A stretch of DNA of 64,000 bases from Aplidium turbinatum (taxonomy: Eukaryota; Chordata; Ascidiacea; Aplousobranchia; Polyclinidae), in the NCBI GenBank assembly GCA_918807975.1, contig OU964918.1, forward strand, positions 55,412,477-55,476,476. Reading direction: 5' to 3'. The position numbers were made by a program, and so were the translations under genes. Shown piece by piece: positions 42,210 to 54,750 of the stretch (positions within the stretch are counted from its first letter, which is position 1; each line of letters starts with the position of its first letter). The notes under the pieces are model-generated. The model saw only the letters and a list, made by a program, of their open reading frames with translations. It was not told the DNA's origin and searched no databases.

Positions 42210-45200
42210 TCATTGAAGTGTCGACAGGGAACAATGTGATTCAAGCTTGAATGGCCTGAACTTCACTGAAAACCTTTCACCATCGTTAAATGCAAATTCA
42301 CCCTGAAAAAGAAACATAAGATAAAATCGCGTTGCCATTAATGGTAAATTACGCCTGTTTTGAAGACCGGGTATATGCGGTCTGAAGGCGACGCATGGGG
42401 TCCGATCAGAAGCTCCCTGTTTTTTTACGGAATTTAAATAAAATACACGGCAATCGCGGTAAATTCTTGGCTGATATAACTACTGGACCGCCACAGCGGT
42501 ATCTGAAAACATTTGAAAGCTAAGAATTTTCCAACAACCACTTGATTGGGTGTTGTTTATATTTCGGATGAATATTTATGCCCATCCATAAATGAATCGC
42601 AAAACCCCTTAGTCTGAGTGGCATTTTCTATAAAGTAGCCTACCTTGGGAATGAGAAACAAAGTGTTTATAATCACTGATCATTATTATCATCTTGATCT
42701 AGAACTACCACCAAGGTCGTATAGATGATAATCATAATTGTATTTTATATAGCGCTGCATCCATTGCAAATATGCGTTGCTCTCAGCGCTTCATAAAGCC
42801 AACAGTTTCAGGCAGTTTAGTACAACCGTTTGGTGGCGCACTCGAGTACATCTTATTCTCAGTTCATTCCTTCAATGCCGAATGTTAAAAAGCAAGAGCA
42901 AAGTTGAGCAAGTTCAGTGTCGTTTTATAAGGTGTTTGATATAGCGAGGCATGGTATCGAACCCGTGTCTACCAACCCAGTGACAAAGTTTTGTTGTCGT
43001 GTCGTAGCAATTTAATTACCTCTGGATCTTGTTGGATCAGTAGTCCGTATCTTCGGAGGTAGCCTTGCTTGCAGACAGCAAGTTGCCCTGTTCGTGCTTG
43101 CGTCACTTGCTCCTGGGCTTGGTACAATGCGTTGGAGAATAAAGATCTTCCAGCACATCGCCTTCGAAGAAATTGCTGAAACAAAAATGAAACTGTCAAA
43201 AAACTTTTTTTAGAGCTTTTGATATATAGATCAGATCTGTAAGTTCAATTTATAAAGAACGTCAGTCTGTTGGTTACTTGAAAAGGGCTAACATGAGTAC
43301 TGAGTATGGCCGAAAACGTTTATGGTTTGTTTTCATGCTATTATGCTAAATGCCGCCTGGTTGTTAGGTTTTATCAGGGATATGGGTTTTATTTGTCTAT
43401 GGTTTTAAAAAATCACCTCTCTGCCAAAAGTTGGTTTATATTGTGTTTAACAAAGGCTATTTATGTTTGTACCTACTAAACACCAAGCAGCGTGGCCCAA
43501 AGATATGATTGTTATATGGGACTAATTTTTTGCATTTTTAAAGAACATATTTTTTATACTAAACCACAACTGCACATCGATCTTTAGCTAAAAGCAATAA
43601 CATTTGTTAACAGTTAACAAAGCAGTTGTTATTGTTATTTTTAATGTTTTAGTAAAAAGCATAGTATCAGAGTTAAGACGTATCGAACATTGAACATTGA
43701 TCATTGAACATTGAACATCATTGATCATTGAACATTGATCATTGAACCTTCCATTGTATTAGTAGTTGTTTTTAGGTATATACTTTGTAGTTTTTTACCT
43801 GTTGTCTTCCTTCATAAAAAAAGAGTTCGCTCTCCGTATCATCCAAGGTCAACACTCTTGGGCTGCGCGATAGTTCTTCTCGTTCAAAACAAGGAGATCT
43901 GTATCTGTTTGGTCGAGGAAAACGGATTTGTCTTTTCTCTCTTAAATGTTCGTTGCTGGAATTAGACCCGTTGGTCGAATTTGTTGGCACCACGGTATCA
44001 CCATTGTTGCCGGTGTTGGTCATGTTTAATGTAGGTGGTTTTGTTGCGAGTGATTTTTTATATACCGGTTCCTCCAGCTTCGCAACCACATAGTTTTGTC
44101 TGTTAACTTGTGGCGTATTGTTAGGAAATCTCATTGCAAGCATTGCTTGCTCCTCCTCTGATCCACCATCATCCTCTTTTGACAAATTAGCGTTGGCTAT
44201 GTCCTGCGTTAAAAGTCTCTCTGCCAATGATCCTGCTGGGATATTTAAGGTACGAGAGCTACCTCTTCGTGTCGCCTTTTCATTTTTCCTCCAGATTAAC
44301 TCCCATATATGACTGGGAATGCTTCTCTTTTTCCTTTGAGCACCAGTACCCTGTCCCTGATTAGATAAGACGACTTCAAGATCAGGGTTTTGAAGTGCTC
44401 TATCCTGGCCATTATTAAGCTGGTTTAGTCGCAGTGCTCCGTAGGTAGGCCCAGTTATTCTAAAAGTTAAAGAAAAATTGTTAAAGAAAATGTATTTTTT
44501 TATGAGCAATGCTTTTTTCCAAGTACATTGCCTTCAGTTTCTGTTAGCAGTGGAATCGAATAGCCATAGCAGTTAAGGGAAACGCAACATTTTTGCAACG
44601 TATCAATACACTATAGATTGGTCATATTTTACGATATGGTAACTAGTTTCTATCCAGAAACCCATTGACGTGAAATTTGAACGCTAGTCTTCATCACAGA
44701 AAGCGCACATTTGACATCTCACAGAAAGCGCACATTCTACGTTCGACATCTCACAACTATGCAATAGATAGAGTTTCGCTTGTAGCAGCATGATCGTTGC
44801 TTACTTCACAATGTAGATACTAACGATCTGTTTTGGCCTGATGCTGTGCGTTCGCTGTGGTAATAACGGTTTGCGCTAGCTTTAGGAACACAGTTCCCTA
44901 GTCAAATGCTATGGCGAAGTACCAAATCATGCACTGTGACTATTCGTCATAGCACATGACTAGGGAGCTGTGTTCCGAAAGCTAGCGCAAACCGCTATTA
45001 CCACAGCGAACTCGCAGCATCAGGCTAAAACAGATCGTTTGTATCTACATTGTGAAATTTCACAGTTATTTTTTCCTGTGCTCCATTACAAAGATAGGAT
45101 TACACCAACAAAAATTCATACCCGCAAGCGGAAAGACAAGAGCTGTATTCATTTGAAATTGCTCCTCGGTTGTCGCGGAATATAGGGTTTGAGGAAAGCA

Positions 45201-48200
45201 ACTGTAGTATACCGGATACCGTTGTGGGGACATTTGATCCGAAACGTGAAATTCCTGTGGCTTGAAGAATAACCGCTTCGCACGCACCTGGTATTTGAGA
45301 TAGTATTGTATAGTTGACCGCTTACAATTGCTTCATAATAGTTGTAAATTTGAAATTTTAATTCTGATAATTTTTTTCTGGTAACATAAAAAGTGCAAAC
45401 AAATATATAGTAATAACGATTTTTGGTGCTATTATAGCGTAAGGTCTATCTTCCTTTACCGCTGTGACGTGCGATCTATCGCTGCATTGCTCATATCATA
45501 TCATAGCCATTCAATCATAACATAAAAATAAATATTTTAGGCCTATCACAACTCTATCATGTTATCACTAACCGCTACTTTTCATTTGCTTTTCTATGCA
45601 TCGGCAGATTACACCACATATAGCGGTAGACCTCACTCAAAAAGAGCACCGCTATTTTTTCCTCACCGAGTATCGCGTATGATATTCGCTTTATACTGTA
45701 TATTAAGCAGTTAAGCACCAGTCAAAATCATATTCCTGACCAGACTTACAGTTATTGTTGATTCTTACTTGTGCATAATTGAGAGGTTAAAAGAGCACTA
45801 GCCACCACTGATGCAGCAGATTGGGGGGCTCGTGGTGTGATCCCTTCATCGGAGAACCGCCCGGACGATAATGGAGCGGTGTCCAACTGGGTTTGAAAGG
45901 CCAACCCGATTTCTCCCGCTCTCGTATCAGGGGATCGCCCGAATACAAGATCGTTTTGGGTTTCTTGTTGGGAGTCGTCTGACTCTTGACTCTGGGCATC
46001 AGCAAGGCTAAAGAGGCAGCTGCAAATAAACGAATACAAGAAAATTAGGTTAGCATACGATGTTTCCCTGTTCTCTTCCAAATAGGAATCTTGCAACATT
46101 TCATTGCGACATTTGCGTTTTTATTGTTAAGTATAGTGGCAGCCATATTTACACTACTTGAAAGTACAGTCAAGTTGCTCACGTATTCGGAAGTCATGCA
46201 ATGGTCTAAATTTGTCTCATTTTAAGCAATGTTTGAAATCGTAAGAAACCGGATTTAATTTACCTTGGCTACTCAAATAAAATGTCCTTTTTTTAAAGCA
46301 AAGATGAGAAATACACTTTTCAAGAAGTTTTTCAGAAAATGTTACAAAATTGGTCGTACGTTTAAGAATGTGTATAATGGTGTACGTCTGCCTTTTGGAA
46401 AGTTGACATATTTGACCATAACATGCATCCATTGCTATATATATGCGCTCTAGCGCTATGCAAGACAGTTTATTTCAGTACAGTGATGTAGAGGCGCTGC
46501 TCAGCACATTTTTACTTACCCAGAGCTTTGAAATATGTCGTAAGCCATAGAAGGGTTTTCCCTGTATAACCTGCACGAGAGGGTATTCCGCATGTTATCG
46601 TCGTTATTGCACTTTTGTAAAAACTCAGAATTTTGATTCTGAGAATTCCCTTCTGAAAAATAAAAACGTAAAATTTTATCAAAGAGATGACTATTTAACT
46701 TGGAACAAAATTTTGCAAAAGCACAACTACAGTATTTACTCACAAATCACAATGATCTAATTATGAATGAATATGGTGAAAGTTTGCAAAGGTTAGTTGT
46801 AAAGCAGTAAACTGTTCGTGCGGATGAATATTGACCGTATCAAGACATTAAACTGAAGCTGCGTTAAAATTTTTAGTTAAGTTTTATTTTTTCTATGAAA
46901 ATTATTTATTTTAGAACAGGATGAGGTAAGCCTAGATTTTTGACTGGCAAACACTGTGTAGATTTTTGTATTAATAATATTACGTATTAATATAATAAAC
47001 ATTATCAGAGATGTTGTAGCATAAAATTATTTGTACGTTACATCAAATGAAATAATAGTGTAATGGGAATATCACAAATAATATAAGAAATATAAATTCA
47101 TGTCAAAAATATGTATAAATGTAACAATTGCAAAAACTATTCACATGTTCTACTGTATAATAGTAAGATATAAATTGTAAAAAGTGTGATTTTAATGGTA
47201 TATACTGTGACATTTTGTTTGTCAGAATTCAATCCAATTTATTTACACAAATTATTACAAAACCATCATCACTGATTTTATCGGTTTCATGGTGCAGTGG
47301 GACGACGTTCGGAAGAGCTTCAGTTCGAAACCTAACCCCAGAATGCGGCTGTATATTTGACTACGCCCTTAAAAGGGCACGCTTGAACTAGTCAAAAAGT
47401 ATGACCAGTTTAAGTTGTCATCCCGTCCGCTTAATCTAAATCTTTAACCACTGGGCAATGGCATTAGCCTGGATACGAGCGTACCAATTTGGAGCCATTG
47501 TGCGCTTGCTGATGTCGAATCGATTTCTCACCTTTACGATTGCATTGCTCCAACTGATAATTATCTCCAGGCAGCCTTTCACAAGAGGTCCCTTGGCACG
47601 GTCGACTTCTTGCGCGCACTCCCATTCCAACTGTACTTGTGCAAGTGCTCCATTGTCCCCAGTTACCCCACTGGGGTCTTTGTCTCGCATTTCCTGTCGT
47701 TTGTGGCCGAGCGTTGGCTTGTTGCCTCAAAAGTAGGAGAGCTGTAAATCAAGCAAATAGTTTGTATGGTAACTTGAATATTATTTTCTTATTTTATTTG
47801 GCTCAAAAAAGATGTCAAACAGAAGTATCTGCACTGTGGGTTTGTAGTTTTGGCTTTTTAATGACTGATAGCGATGGGCAGTTTCAATAATCGTTGCTCT
47901 GGCCAGAAAAATCCGTCTCTTTTGCTCTAATACTCTGCATACGTTGAATCAATGTAAAGAGGACGGATTTTGCTGGCTGGGACTACCACAAAGGCCAAAT
48001 CCATTTTTCTTTGTTGCACGAGTTAATGCCTTCGTGGTCAGGGCATTTATTATCCAGTACATTTATTATTATTATTTTTTATTAGAAATATTTTTATTGG
48101 ATAAAACATAAATTGAAAATTTTAATACGGTAAAGGTTTTTGGAAATGAAACTTACACACTGCATGTTTATGATAATTTTATTTATTTTTATTCCCATGA

Positions 48201-48370
48201 TATGTGTCGTTATTGCTAAATTTTGATAAAAAACGTTTGAAATGGTCAAACCACATTTTAATATTTTGGCACTGATCGAATCTCCCACATTCCTACACAA
48301 AGATGTTGCAGTGATATTATACTTAGTACTTACCACAGACCGTAAACACAACTTCGTGCAATGACTTCAT
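42210..48370 (-). CDS. Secreted thrombospondin type 1 domain protein, 568 aa, eight exons
   Basis: Exons on the minus strand, 5' to 3': 48370-48334, 47741-47532, 46652-46520, 46019-45769, 45287-45122, 44459-43799, 43175-43020, 42302-42210. All are GT-AG and every junction keeps phase. Residues 1-23 are a signal peptide (hydrophobic LLLL, cleavage after QANA). Residues 37-80 are one thrombospondin type 1 repeat: WGNWGQWSTC, an RARSRPC segment and further cysteines. Then follow a Cys-containing region (about 90-265), a long polar region with RKKR (308-311) and REKR (439-442) furin-type sites and Asn-rich N-glycosylation sequons, and a C-terminal part with CAGRSLF and CKQGYLRRYGL. I know no family with this order; isthmin, spondin and ADAMTS patterns do not fit. 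It may be a processed extracellular or matrix protein. The 3' end follows a strong acceptor (TTCTTTTTCAG) and is in phase. Confidence 0.8.
42720..42975 (-). mobile_element. Possible SINE in the last intron of the TSP1 gene
   Basis: On the minus strand GGTTGGTAGACACGGGTTCG then ATACC resembles a B box; the following DNA includes TATATAGCGCTGCATCC-type sequence seen in some tRNA-derived SINE bodies. It borders and partly overlaps the sequence beyond the 43020 donor. Confidence 0.35.
43680..43750. repeat. Tandem TTGAACA/TTGATCA repeat
   Basis: Alternating ATTGAACATTGATC units. Confidence 0.8.
44780..45060. repeat. Foldback element in TSP1 gene intron
   Basis: Arms of about 100 bp, including AACGATCTGTTTTGGCCTGA and TCAGGCTAAAACAGATCGTT, are inverted complements around a loop near 44935. 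An incomplete relative is at 49858-50180. Confidence 0.7.
47283..47450 (+). mobile_element. tRNA-like SINE candidate
   Basis: GGTTTCATGGTGCAGTGGGA resembles an A box and CAGTTCGAAACC a B box; the body carries CCCTTAAAAGGGCACGC. Close to TSP1 exon 2. Confidence 0.4.
47900..47981. repeat. CTGCAG-centred hairpin element P4
   Basis: Arms CCAGAAAAATCCGTCTCTTT and AAAGAGGACGGATTTT then GCTGGCTGG are complementary; the centre is changed to CTGCATACGTTG. Confidence 0.75.
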
Positions 48371-48924
48371 AACAACAATTTACAAACGGTGCGGGTTTCT
48401 TAAAATTTCTTGAAAAAATATTACAAGGTTGCTGGAAATGAATCAATGTGTATCGGATTATGAAAAGTGATTTGTTTTAGTCATAAGGTAATGCACAGCG
48501 TATGATATTTGCAATAATAGCGATTAATAGCTGATCTGTTGATGAATATTTATAACACTTTTATAGATAGATGAGACAACAGTAAATCACATTCGAGCTA
48601 CAAATCTTAACACAAACGTCACAAAAACAGATTGTTTCAATTGTTGGTTAAAACTTTCTCAGGACTTCGACGCTCTGCTATATTTTCTTGGAAGATCGCT
48701 GGGACCAGAACCGTTTTTTACACTTCAGTTTTTTTTATAACAAAAGATGTGTTGCAAAGTAGTGTAATAATTTTAACAACTTTGTTGAAAGGTTATTCAA
48801 CAAACTCGATTAATGCATCAAGATCAATGTACAAATGAAAGCTTGTCGCTTGCTTATGAATTCACAACTCCTCACTTTTCTACTTGTACCTTGCTAAAAC
48901 AGCTATTTGTAATATTTTACACTT

Positions 48925-49055
48925 TCTTGGCTTTTTTAGCAAGGTTTCTTTTTTCTGGCCTCGGTGTAACTGCAACTGTTTTTCGGGCGTTGGGCTTTTT
49001 TTTAGCATCAAGCAGGGAAATTATTTCCTTGTTTTGAGCTCGCTGAATGCAGAAA
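48925..49055 (-). other. Possible Lys-rich terminal exon
   Basis: On the minus strand, after the acceptor TTTCTGCATTCAG, a frame of 41 codons to TAA reads EIISLLDAKKKPNARKTVAV and RNLAKKAKKV. No upstream exon was tied to it with confidence. Confidence 0.25.
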
Positions 49056-49857
49056 TGTTACGGCTACGCTGCAGTCCGTATCTTTTATAATCTGGCACTG
49101 AAAATGAAATACGAAAAACGTGCGTATCACTGAGACAGAACAGCTTGCGTAAATTTACATTTTTGAGACTTTTTAACGTATGTATGTGTTGTAACTGTGG
49201 CGCACAATCTATTTTATTAAATTAGTTGGATTACCCTATTTTGCCAGGACTGGTTTATGATATTGTCTTATAAACTTATTTTTTTGTTATTTATTTAGGT
49301 GTTTAGTTTGACTTTCGTTTAGCTTTGCCTTTAACCGAGGTTAAAATAAAAAGTAGCTCCAGGTAATCGAAAATTGGCCATTTACAGCCTTTTTCATTTT
49401 AAATCAACATGATTTCTATTTTTGACACCGCTGTTCATTTTCCAAATTGTACCAAAGTTTGCAGCAGCTAGGTGGCGTTCGTAGTTCTATTCTACATCAA
49501 CAAACAGTAAGATAAAGTGATCAACTAAAAGTGACAACCGTTGCATTGGAGAAAACTAATACTATTAGCGTTAAATACTAAGTTAATAAAGTGTAATGAC
49601 TTCCTATCCTTCAAAGTCTGTGATATGTCGTATTTGTATTATGAAATACATTGCAATTCCTTCATTTTTTACTGTTGTTTTTGCAGTTTCATTTCGGACA
49701 ACGATTTACAGAACTGTTACTTCAAAAAAGATTAATTTGGTGCAAGCGTTATTGCATTTTCCCAACAAGTGTATTTCTATGCAGTCTATATTCTACTATC
49801 TACACACAGCGGACACTACACACATTGTTTGGACGCACATTCAATTTCATTATTAAT

Positions 49858-50180
49858 TGATTGAGTTTCGCTTTTAGCAGCATGATCGTTGCTTACTTCA
49901 CAGTGTAGATTCTAACGATCTGTTTTAACCTGATGCTGCGAGTACGCATGGACTTCTAAATAGTAGCACCTGGACTGGACACGCAGTGGCCAACATGTGG
50001 CCTAACAGTTGGTACAAGAGTTGGCCAACAGTGGGCCAACAGGGTTAGTTACTTGGCTGTTGGTCCACTGTTGGTCAACCGTTGTACCAACTGTTTGGCC
50101 TCATGTTGGTCACTGCGTGTCCAGTCCAGGTGCTACTATTTAGAAGTCCATGGAGTACGTTATGACGAATGGTGTTGCAT
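49858..50180. repeat. Interrupted relative of the 44780 foldback element
   Basis: AGCAGCATGATCGTTGCTTA and AACGATCTGTTTTAACCTGA match the left arm of 44780-45060; after the insertion, TTATGACGAATGGTG continues the family. Confidence 0.65.
49947..50152. mobile_element. Palindromic element with 7-bp target duplication
   Basis: Arms CATGGACTTCTAAATAGTAG and CTACTATTTAGAAGTCCATG are inverted complements and continue inward for about 95 bp with TTGGCCAACA-type repeats. GAGTACG flanks both ends (49940-49946, 50153-50159). Confidence 0.8.
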
Positions 50181-50580
50181 ACAGTGAGTGGTTCTTTAAT
50201 GTGAGTGGTTCTTTGGTTTAGCTTGAGGCTGCCGGCTGTTGAGTTTCTGTGCTGTTAGGCGCTAGTGCTGTGAAATTTTGTTGAATCAGTTGTTAGTAGA
50301 TTAGGTGACGTAGTTCTTCCCTTTCGGCACGATTGTGAATTTTTGGATTTTGTGTGCCTTCATTGTTAATGTCAACTGGCTGGCAGTTGTAACGCGAATT
50401 TGGATTTTTAAACTGTTTTTATCGTTGATTATGATAATCTTCGTTCTCCGGTTGAGTGAGCCTCTTTTGAGCTTTTAATTCAATAATTTAAATTTTAATT
50501 TATTACATTCAATTTACCTACGTAAGTAATTTAAAGATTTCATTGTTCTATCAACAAACTTCTGCGCTATGTTGTATGTG

Positions 50581-51070
50581 GGTCTGCTACTATTCGGTGA
50601 GTCCGATTCGGTGAGTCCGATTCGGTGAGAGCCTTTTTCGGTGATTTTTTTGAATTTTTTTTTGAAAATTATCGGGTACCGTAGCCTAATTAAAACCCCA
50701 AAACCTCAAACCCCCTAACCCCAAACCCCCTAACCTCAAACCCAAAAAACCCCCAAAACCCCCAAAAAAAACCAAAACCCCCAAAAAAACCCAAAACCCC
50801 CAAACCCCCAAAAAACCCCAAACCCCCAAAAAAACCCAAACCCCCAAAAAACCCTAAACCCCAAACCCCCAAAAAAAACCAAAATCCCCAAACCTCCCCA
50901 AAACCCCCAACCCCTATCCCCTAACCCCTATCCCCTATAACGGCAATAATAATTAGGCTACGGCGCGCAATAATTTAAAAAAAAAATCACCGAATAGGGC
51001 TCTCACCGAAAAAGGCTCTCACCGAATAGGGAACTCACCGAATCGGACTCACCGAATCGGGCCATTCCGG
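50581..51070. mobile_element. Foldback element with telomere-like core, copy 2
   Basis: Same inverted arms as 12924-13194 with more TTCGGTGAG units. The core of about 240 bp is an AACCCC/CCCTAA-rich array. Confidence 0.75.
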
Positions 51071-51201
51071 TTGTATGTAGCCTATGTTTTGAAAATGTCG
51101 GTTCTAGCGTTTTGGGATATTTTATATTTAACCAGTTGAAAGCATTCTTGTGTGTATTTACATGTGAGGCAATTTGAGTAAATTGAATCACTATTATTAA
51201 G

Positions 51202-51395
51202 GGTCTGCTACTATTCGGTGAGTCCGATTCGGTGAGTTCCTAACCTCTAACCCCTAACCCTAACCTTAAAACGGCAATGATAATTAGGCTACGGTACCCA
51301 ATAATTAAAAAAAAAAATTGAAAAAATCACCGAATAGGGATCGGACTTACCGAATCGGACTCACCGAATCGGACTCATCGAAACGGGCCATTCCG
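51202..51395. mobile_element. Foldback element with telomere-like core, copy 3 (left arm short)
   Basis: It starts GGTCTGCTACTATTCGGTGA and passes at once into CCCTAACCCTAACC, keeping the full right arm. Most of the left arm is missing. Confidence 0.7.
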
Positions 51396-51641
51396 ATTAT
51401 TAAAGTAGCCTTTACAGCCTGTTTCCCCCTTTGCGGGAGCGTCAAAAGTTGCCGATATCTCGGTCATTACAAGTAATCGAGTGATTCTGATGTCTGTAAA
51501 CCTCCATTCTGACTTCTCGATGTTAGAAGAGTTGCAGATCCTAAATTTACTGAGATCTATGTATTGCAGGATGCAACCAAACGAATAAAATTAGTAAAAA
51601 ATAATCGGGTTTGGCAGCAAAAAATGATTTGGTTACCAAAC

Positions 51642-51762
51642 CTGATTGTTTTTATTTGCTGATCTTGGTCATTATCTGAAGTTTCATGGTAAATATTTTG
51701 ATTCTTTTCATTCGTAGAACAATTTGGACTTTGGGTTTTTATCTCCAAGCATGGCCATTTTT
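51642..51762 (-). other. Possible exon, minus strand
   Basis: Acceptor AAACTTAG and donor GTTTGG bound a frame reading KWPCLEIKTQSPNC then DNDQDQQIKTIR. Phase agrees with 52059-52133 and with the signal-peptide exon at 57600. No homology recognised. Confidence 0.25.
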
Positions 51763-51915
51763 CTAAGTTTAAAAGGATTGATTTTTCATTTTTAAGCCTC
51801 AGTATAAACATTACATCTTGTCTCATGTATAAGATTTAAATCTTGAAACCTGTTTTGGTTGCTATAAACCGATAGGAGCATCACGTCCTTGCACATGCAT
51901 TTCAACTAGAATAAA

Positions 51916-51986
51916 TGCTCTTTTTACAACGCTTCAAGGTCTGACAACGTTGAAACAACGTAAAAAGGGCAATTTTTGCTTGTTGA
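51916..51986. repeat. CTGCAG-type hairpin element P5
   Basis: CTCTTTTTACAACGCTTCAA pairs with TTGAAACAACGTAAAAAGGG; the centre is changed. Confidence 0.55.
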
Positions 51987-52058
51987 GATTTGTGATTTTT
52001 GGCGAACCCGTTGTTTGTTCATTCAGCAACAAGTGACGCAAGAAGGACTAGAATTAAC

Positions 52059-52133
52059 CTTCGACCATTTGCGGTCTCAGTCGAACTTTGTTCATCTTCA
52101 GATTGGCACGAATGTAATTCGACGACGGCTTTG
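52059..52133 (-). other. Possible exon, minus strand
   Basis: The frame reads KPSSNYIRANLKMNKVRLRP and QMVE between a weak acceptor and a GTTAAT donor. An overlapping plus-strand frame is equally open, so support is slight. Confidence 0.2.
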
Positions 52134-53511
52134 CTTAATCACATCTTATCACATCTTCCGAAGAAGATTTACTCAATTTTTACTAAGCTTGACTAATTTT
52201 ATTAAGTTTGTTGCTGAAATGTTTTAAACTTTTGTGTAGTGCTTCTAGCCCTGCAAAGTGGAGTGCTGATTTTGTGACCTCTAAAGGTATTTGATTTCCT
52301 GTTTTTTGTTTCAATAAGTAAAATTTTTGGTGTGTTATTGTAAAACTTTGAAAAAAAACAAACCATTAATTGACTACGGATAGTTCTATTGCATCTGCTT
52401 ACTAATGTCATTTATACGCTAATTTCGCAGAGCACATGTGGTGTGCAAGACTTTCGGAGTCGCAAAATATTGACTTTTTTTAATAGACAGCAAATTATGA
52501 GTGATACAAAGCACCGGTGTGAATACAGTATACTGTATCAATATATTTATATCCAGTTGTGCACGAATTTTGTTTTACCTTAATCACTTTCCCACGAAAG
52601 CCTCAACTAACGAGGGGAGATATAATTCATGTTTTACTTTGTTCAAATGAGCTGACTTGTGCGTGGTTTCTCTACGATTTGAATTTTTTGGTCTGTGTGT
52701 TGGCTAATTCCACCGTGGAAACTCTTTGCAACGGAATAGTTGAATATATGATGCAGCAGCTGGGAAATTTTACAAGCCGAATAAAACATTGTATACATAA
52801 AAGGTCAAATATTTATCAGGCATTGTGACCTCTTGTGATCTGGTTAGAGATAGGTAAAATTTTCTTATTAATTAGTAAACTCGTGTGTATATAGATATGC
52901 GGTCTATGTAAACTATTTCTACACACGGTAGACGTTTATTAATAGTTGGTTGTTTTTCAAACGCTTTTTTGAATGGACGTAGTTTGATGAAAGTATTTAA
53001 ACTTGCAGCCAATATCTGTAATTTCCTCTTTACCAACAGCATCTTGACTTGTTTTGGTAACTGTCCACCAAGGGACCACGAAATAGTTAACGATATGCTT
53101 CTTTTTTTCTACAGACTAACGACGCGCGTATGGTCTTAAGTCACATTTGAACAAAGAATATGTTCAATAATTGATTGATTTACGATAACTGCAAATAATA
53201 GAATAGATACAAAAAAATGTTTTACAGTAACTTAAGCAATAACAACATAAACCAATTATCTCTTGTCATGACAACAGAGAATACGACTGAGTGTTGCGAT
53301 AAAAGCGCATTGTTCATTTTCTTACTGACCTTTTATCTCATAAACTAAAAAATGCCAAAGTATGCGGAGTGGACGATAATGAAAGTAGACAACTCGCAGC
53401 TTAACTTGCCAAACTTGTTTGTACCTGTTTATTCAAGTTTTTTTGGTGTAGTGGAATACGCATTTTCATTAAACTCTTTTACTTAGTCATCTGTGCTTTA
53501 TCTTACAGTGT

Positions 53512-53700
53512 AAGCCCATTCGGTGGCTTAGTGGTGAGAGTGTCTGCCATTGAATCGCTATGCATGGGTTCGATGCCCTGTTGAGTCATACAAAAGACTT
53601 TAAAATTGGCATGAAATCTTGTTCCTGCTTGGCACTCAGCAAAGGTGTGAGTCCCAGATAATTGCGCCTCAGTACGGCTGCGCTGACGCGGTCTGCTTTG
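53512..53700 (+). mobile_element. tRNA-like SINE
   Basis: CGGTGGCTTAGTGGTGAGAG (A box) and GGGTTCGATGCCC (B box) resemble a glycine-type tRNA; the body follows with AAAGGTGTGAGTCCCAG. A family different from the 11768 one. Confidence 0.6.
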
Positions 53701-54477
53701 CAAAACGCTGAGATCAACGCATATCTGCGATACGGCGCAAATTAGCCCATTATAATTTATACGTAACCTGATGGGACTACAATTAATATTTATTACCGTA
53801 TTTTAGCTGTCGACGAAAGAAGTTGGTAGTTTTAACAAACGCAACTTATATTACTCGGCTTAGGCCGCAATTTCTATGTTGATATTTTAGTTTACATTCT
53901 CCCGAATAACGTGTGTTGGAGTCTTAGAGACTTGAGAACAGTCTCACTCAATTTTTATGCTCCAGCCTCCACTTACTGAGATTGCGTCGTCACATCAGGT
54001 CTTGTCAATTTAGAAAATCAGTTTACTAATATTTTGACAGCTGGACTGAACTGATTACTTATATGCAAAGTGAACTGAATCAAAATCGTAATTGTGTAGC
54101 TCTTATTGATTTTAGAGTTTTCTTTACATTTTGAACGAAACTCGGTATGTATTGGCCACGTTAACACCGCAATACGAAACTTTTCCTTTTACTTCACATT
54201 CTTATTCTTCTCGGTAGAAAAATATTTATAGCTTACTAAGATTGTTGTAAACTAAAGCATTGGTTTACCAAACTACAGCCAAGTTCGGTAACTTTATAAT
54301 TTTACAGTATTCGAAATAATTTTTACAAACATAATTAAACAACTTAAGCGGTAAAGTTGTATATTTCCAACCACAGTTGTGTTTTTTCATCGTTTCAACT
54401 TTCTAAACTTTGAAGCGACTTTGCTTGGAAATGCGCATGATTCTGCGCCGCAAAAATTTATTTAAAGAAAAAAAAGT

Positions 54478-54556
54478 TTGACTTCGACGGGCGTCGAACC
54501 CTCGTTCTCACGATCACTAGGCAGAGGATGAAACCACTGAACCAACCGTGTTAACG
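54478..54556 (-). mobile_element. tRNA-like sequence
   Basis: On the minus strand GGTTGGTTCAGTGGTTTC and GGGTTCGACGCCC look like A and B boxes, but acceptor stems do not pair, so a SINE head or tRNA pseudogene is more likely than a tRNA gene. Confidence 0.5.
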
Positions 54557-54647
54557 AGAAAATGTTCCATTCACACGGTTTTCATACAAACCTTTACCAA
54601 AATATGTAAATGAGACAGAAATCTCGTGGGAAAAAAAATTTCGCTTC

Positions 54648-54750
54648 CCGGACAGCAAAGCAGCCGTTTTTTTTACATTGATTCAACGTCTAGGTTATTG
54701 CATTCCATGACAATTGCGTCAGCAGAGAATTGACGTAAAATAACCGCATC
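54648..54750. repeat. CTGCAG-type hairpin element P6
   Basis: The left arm GACAGCAAAGCAGCCGTTTT, then TTACATTGATTCAACGTCT, is intact; the right arm is diverged (GACGTAAAATAACCGC). Confidence 0.6.

Noticed and set aside
42074-42260. Alternative minus-strand frame reading PCRHFNEIIEENVANPDKGN beyond the TSP1 gene's last exon.
   Set aside because: The strong acceptor at 42303 and the phase of exon 7 select the other frame, which ends at 42210; no intron could switch frames within so short a distance.
50690-50872. Minus-strand ORF of GFFGGLGFFGG repeats.
   Set aside because: It is a translation of the AACCCC-rich tandem core of the foldback element.
54478-54556. Candidate tRNA gene on the minus strand.
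   Set aside because: A and B boxes are present, but the acceptor stem does not pair and the anticodon arm is unclear, so it is listed as tRNA-like only.
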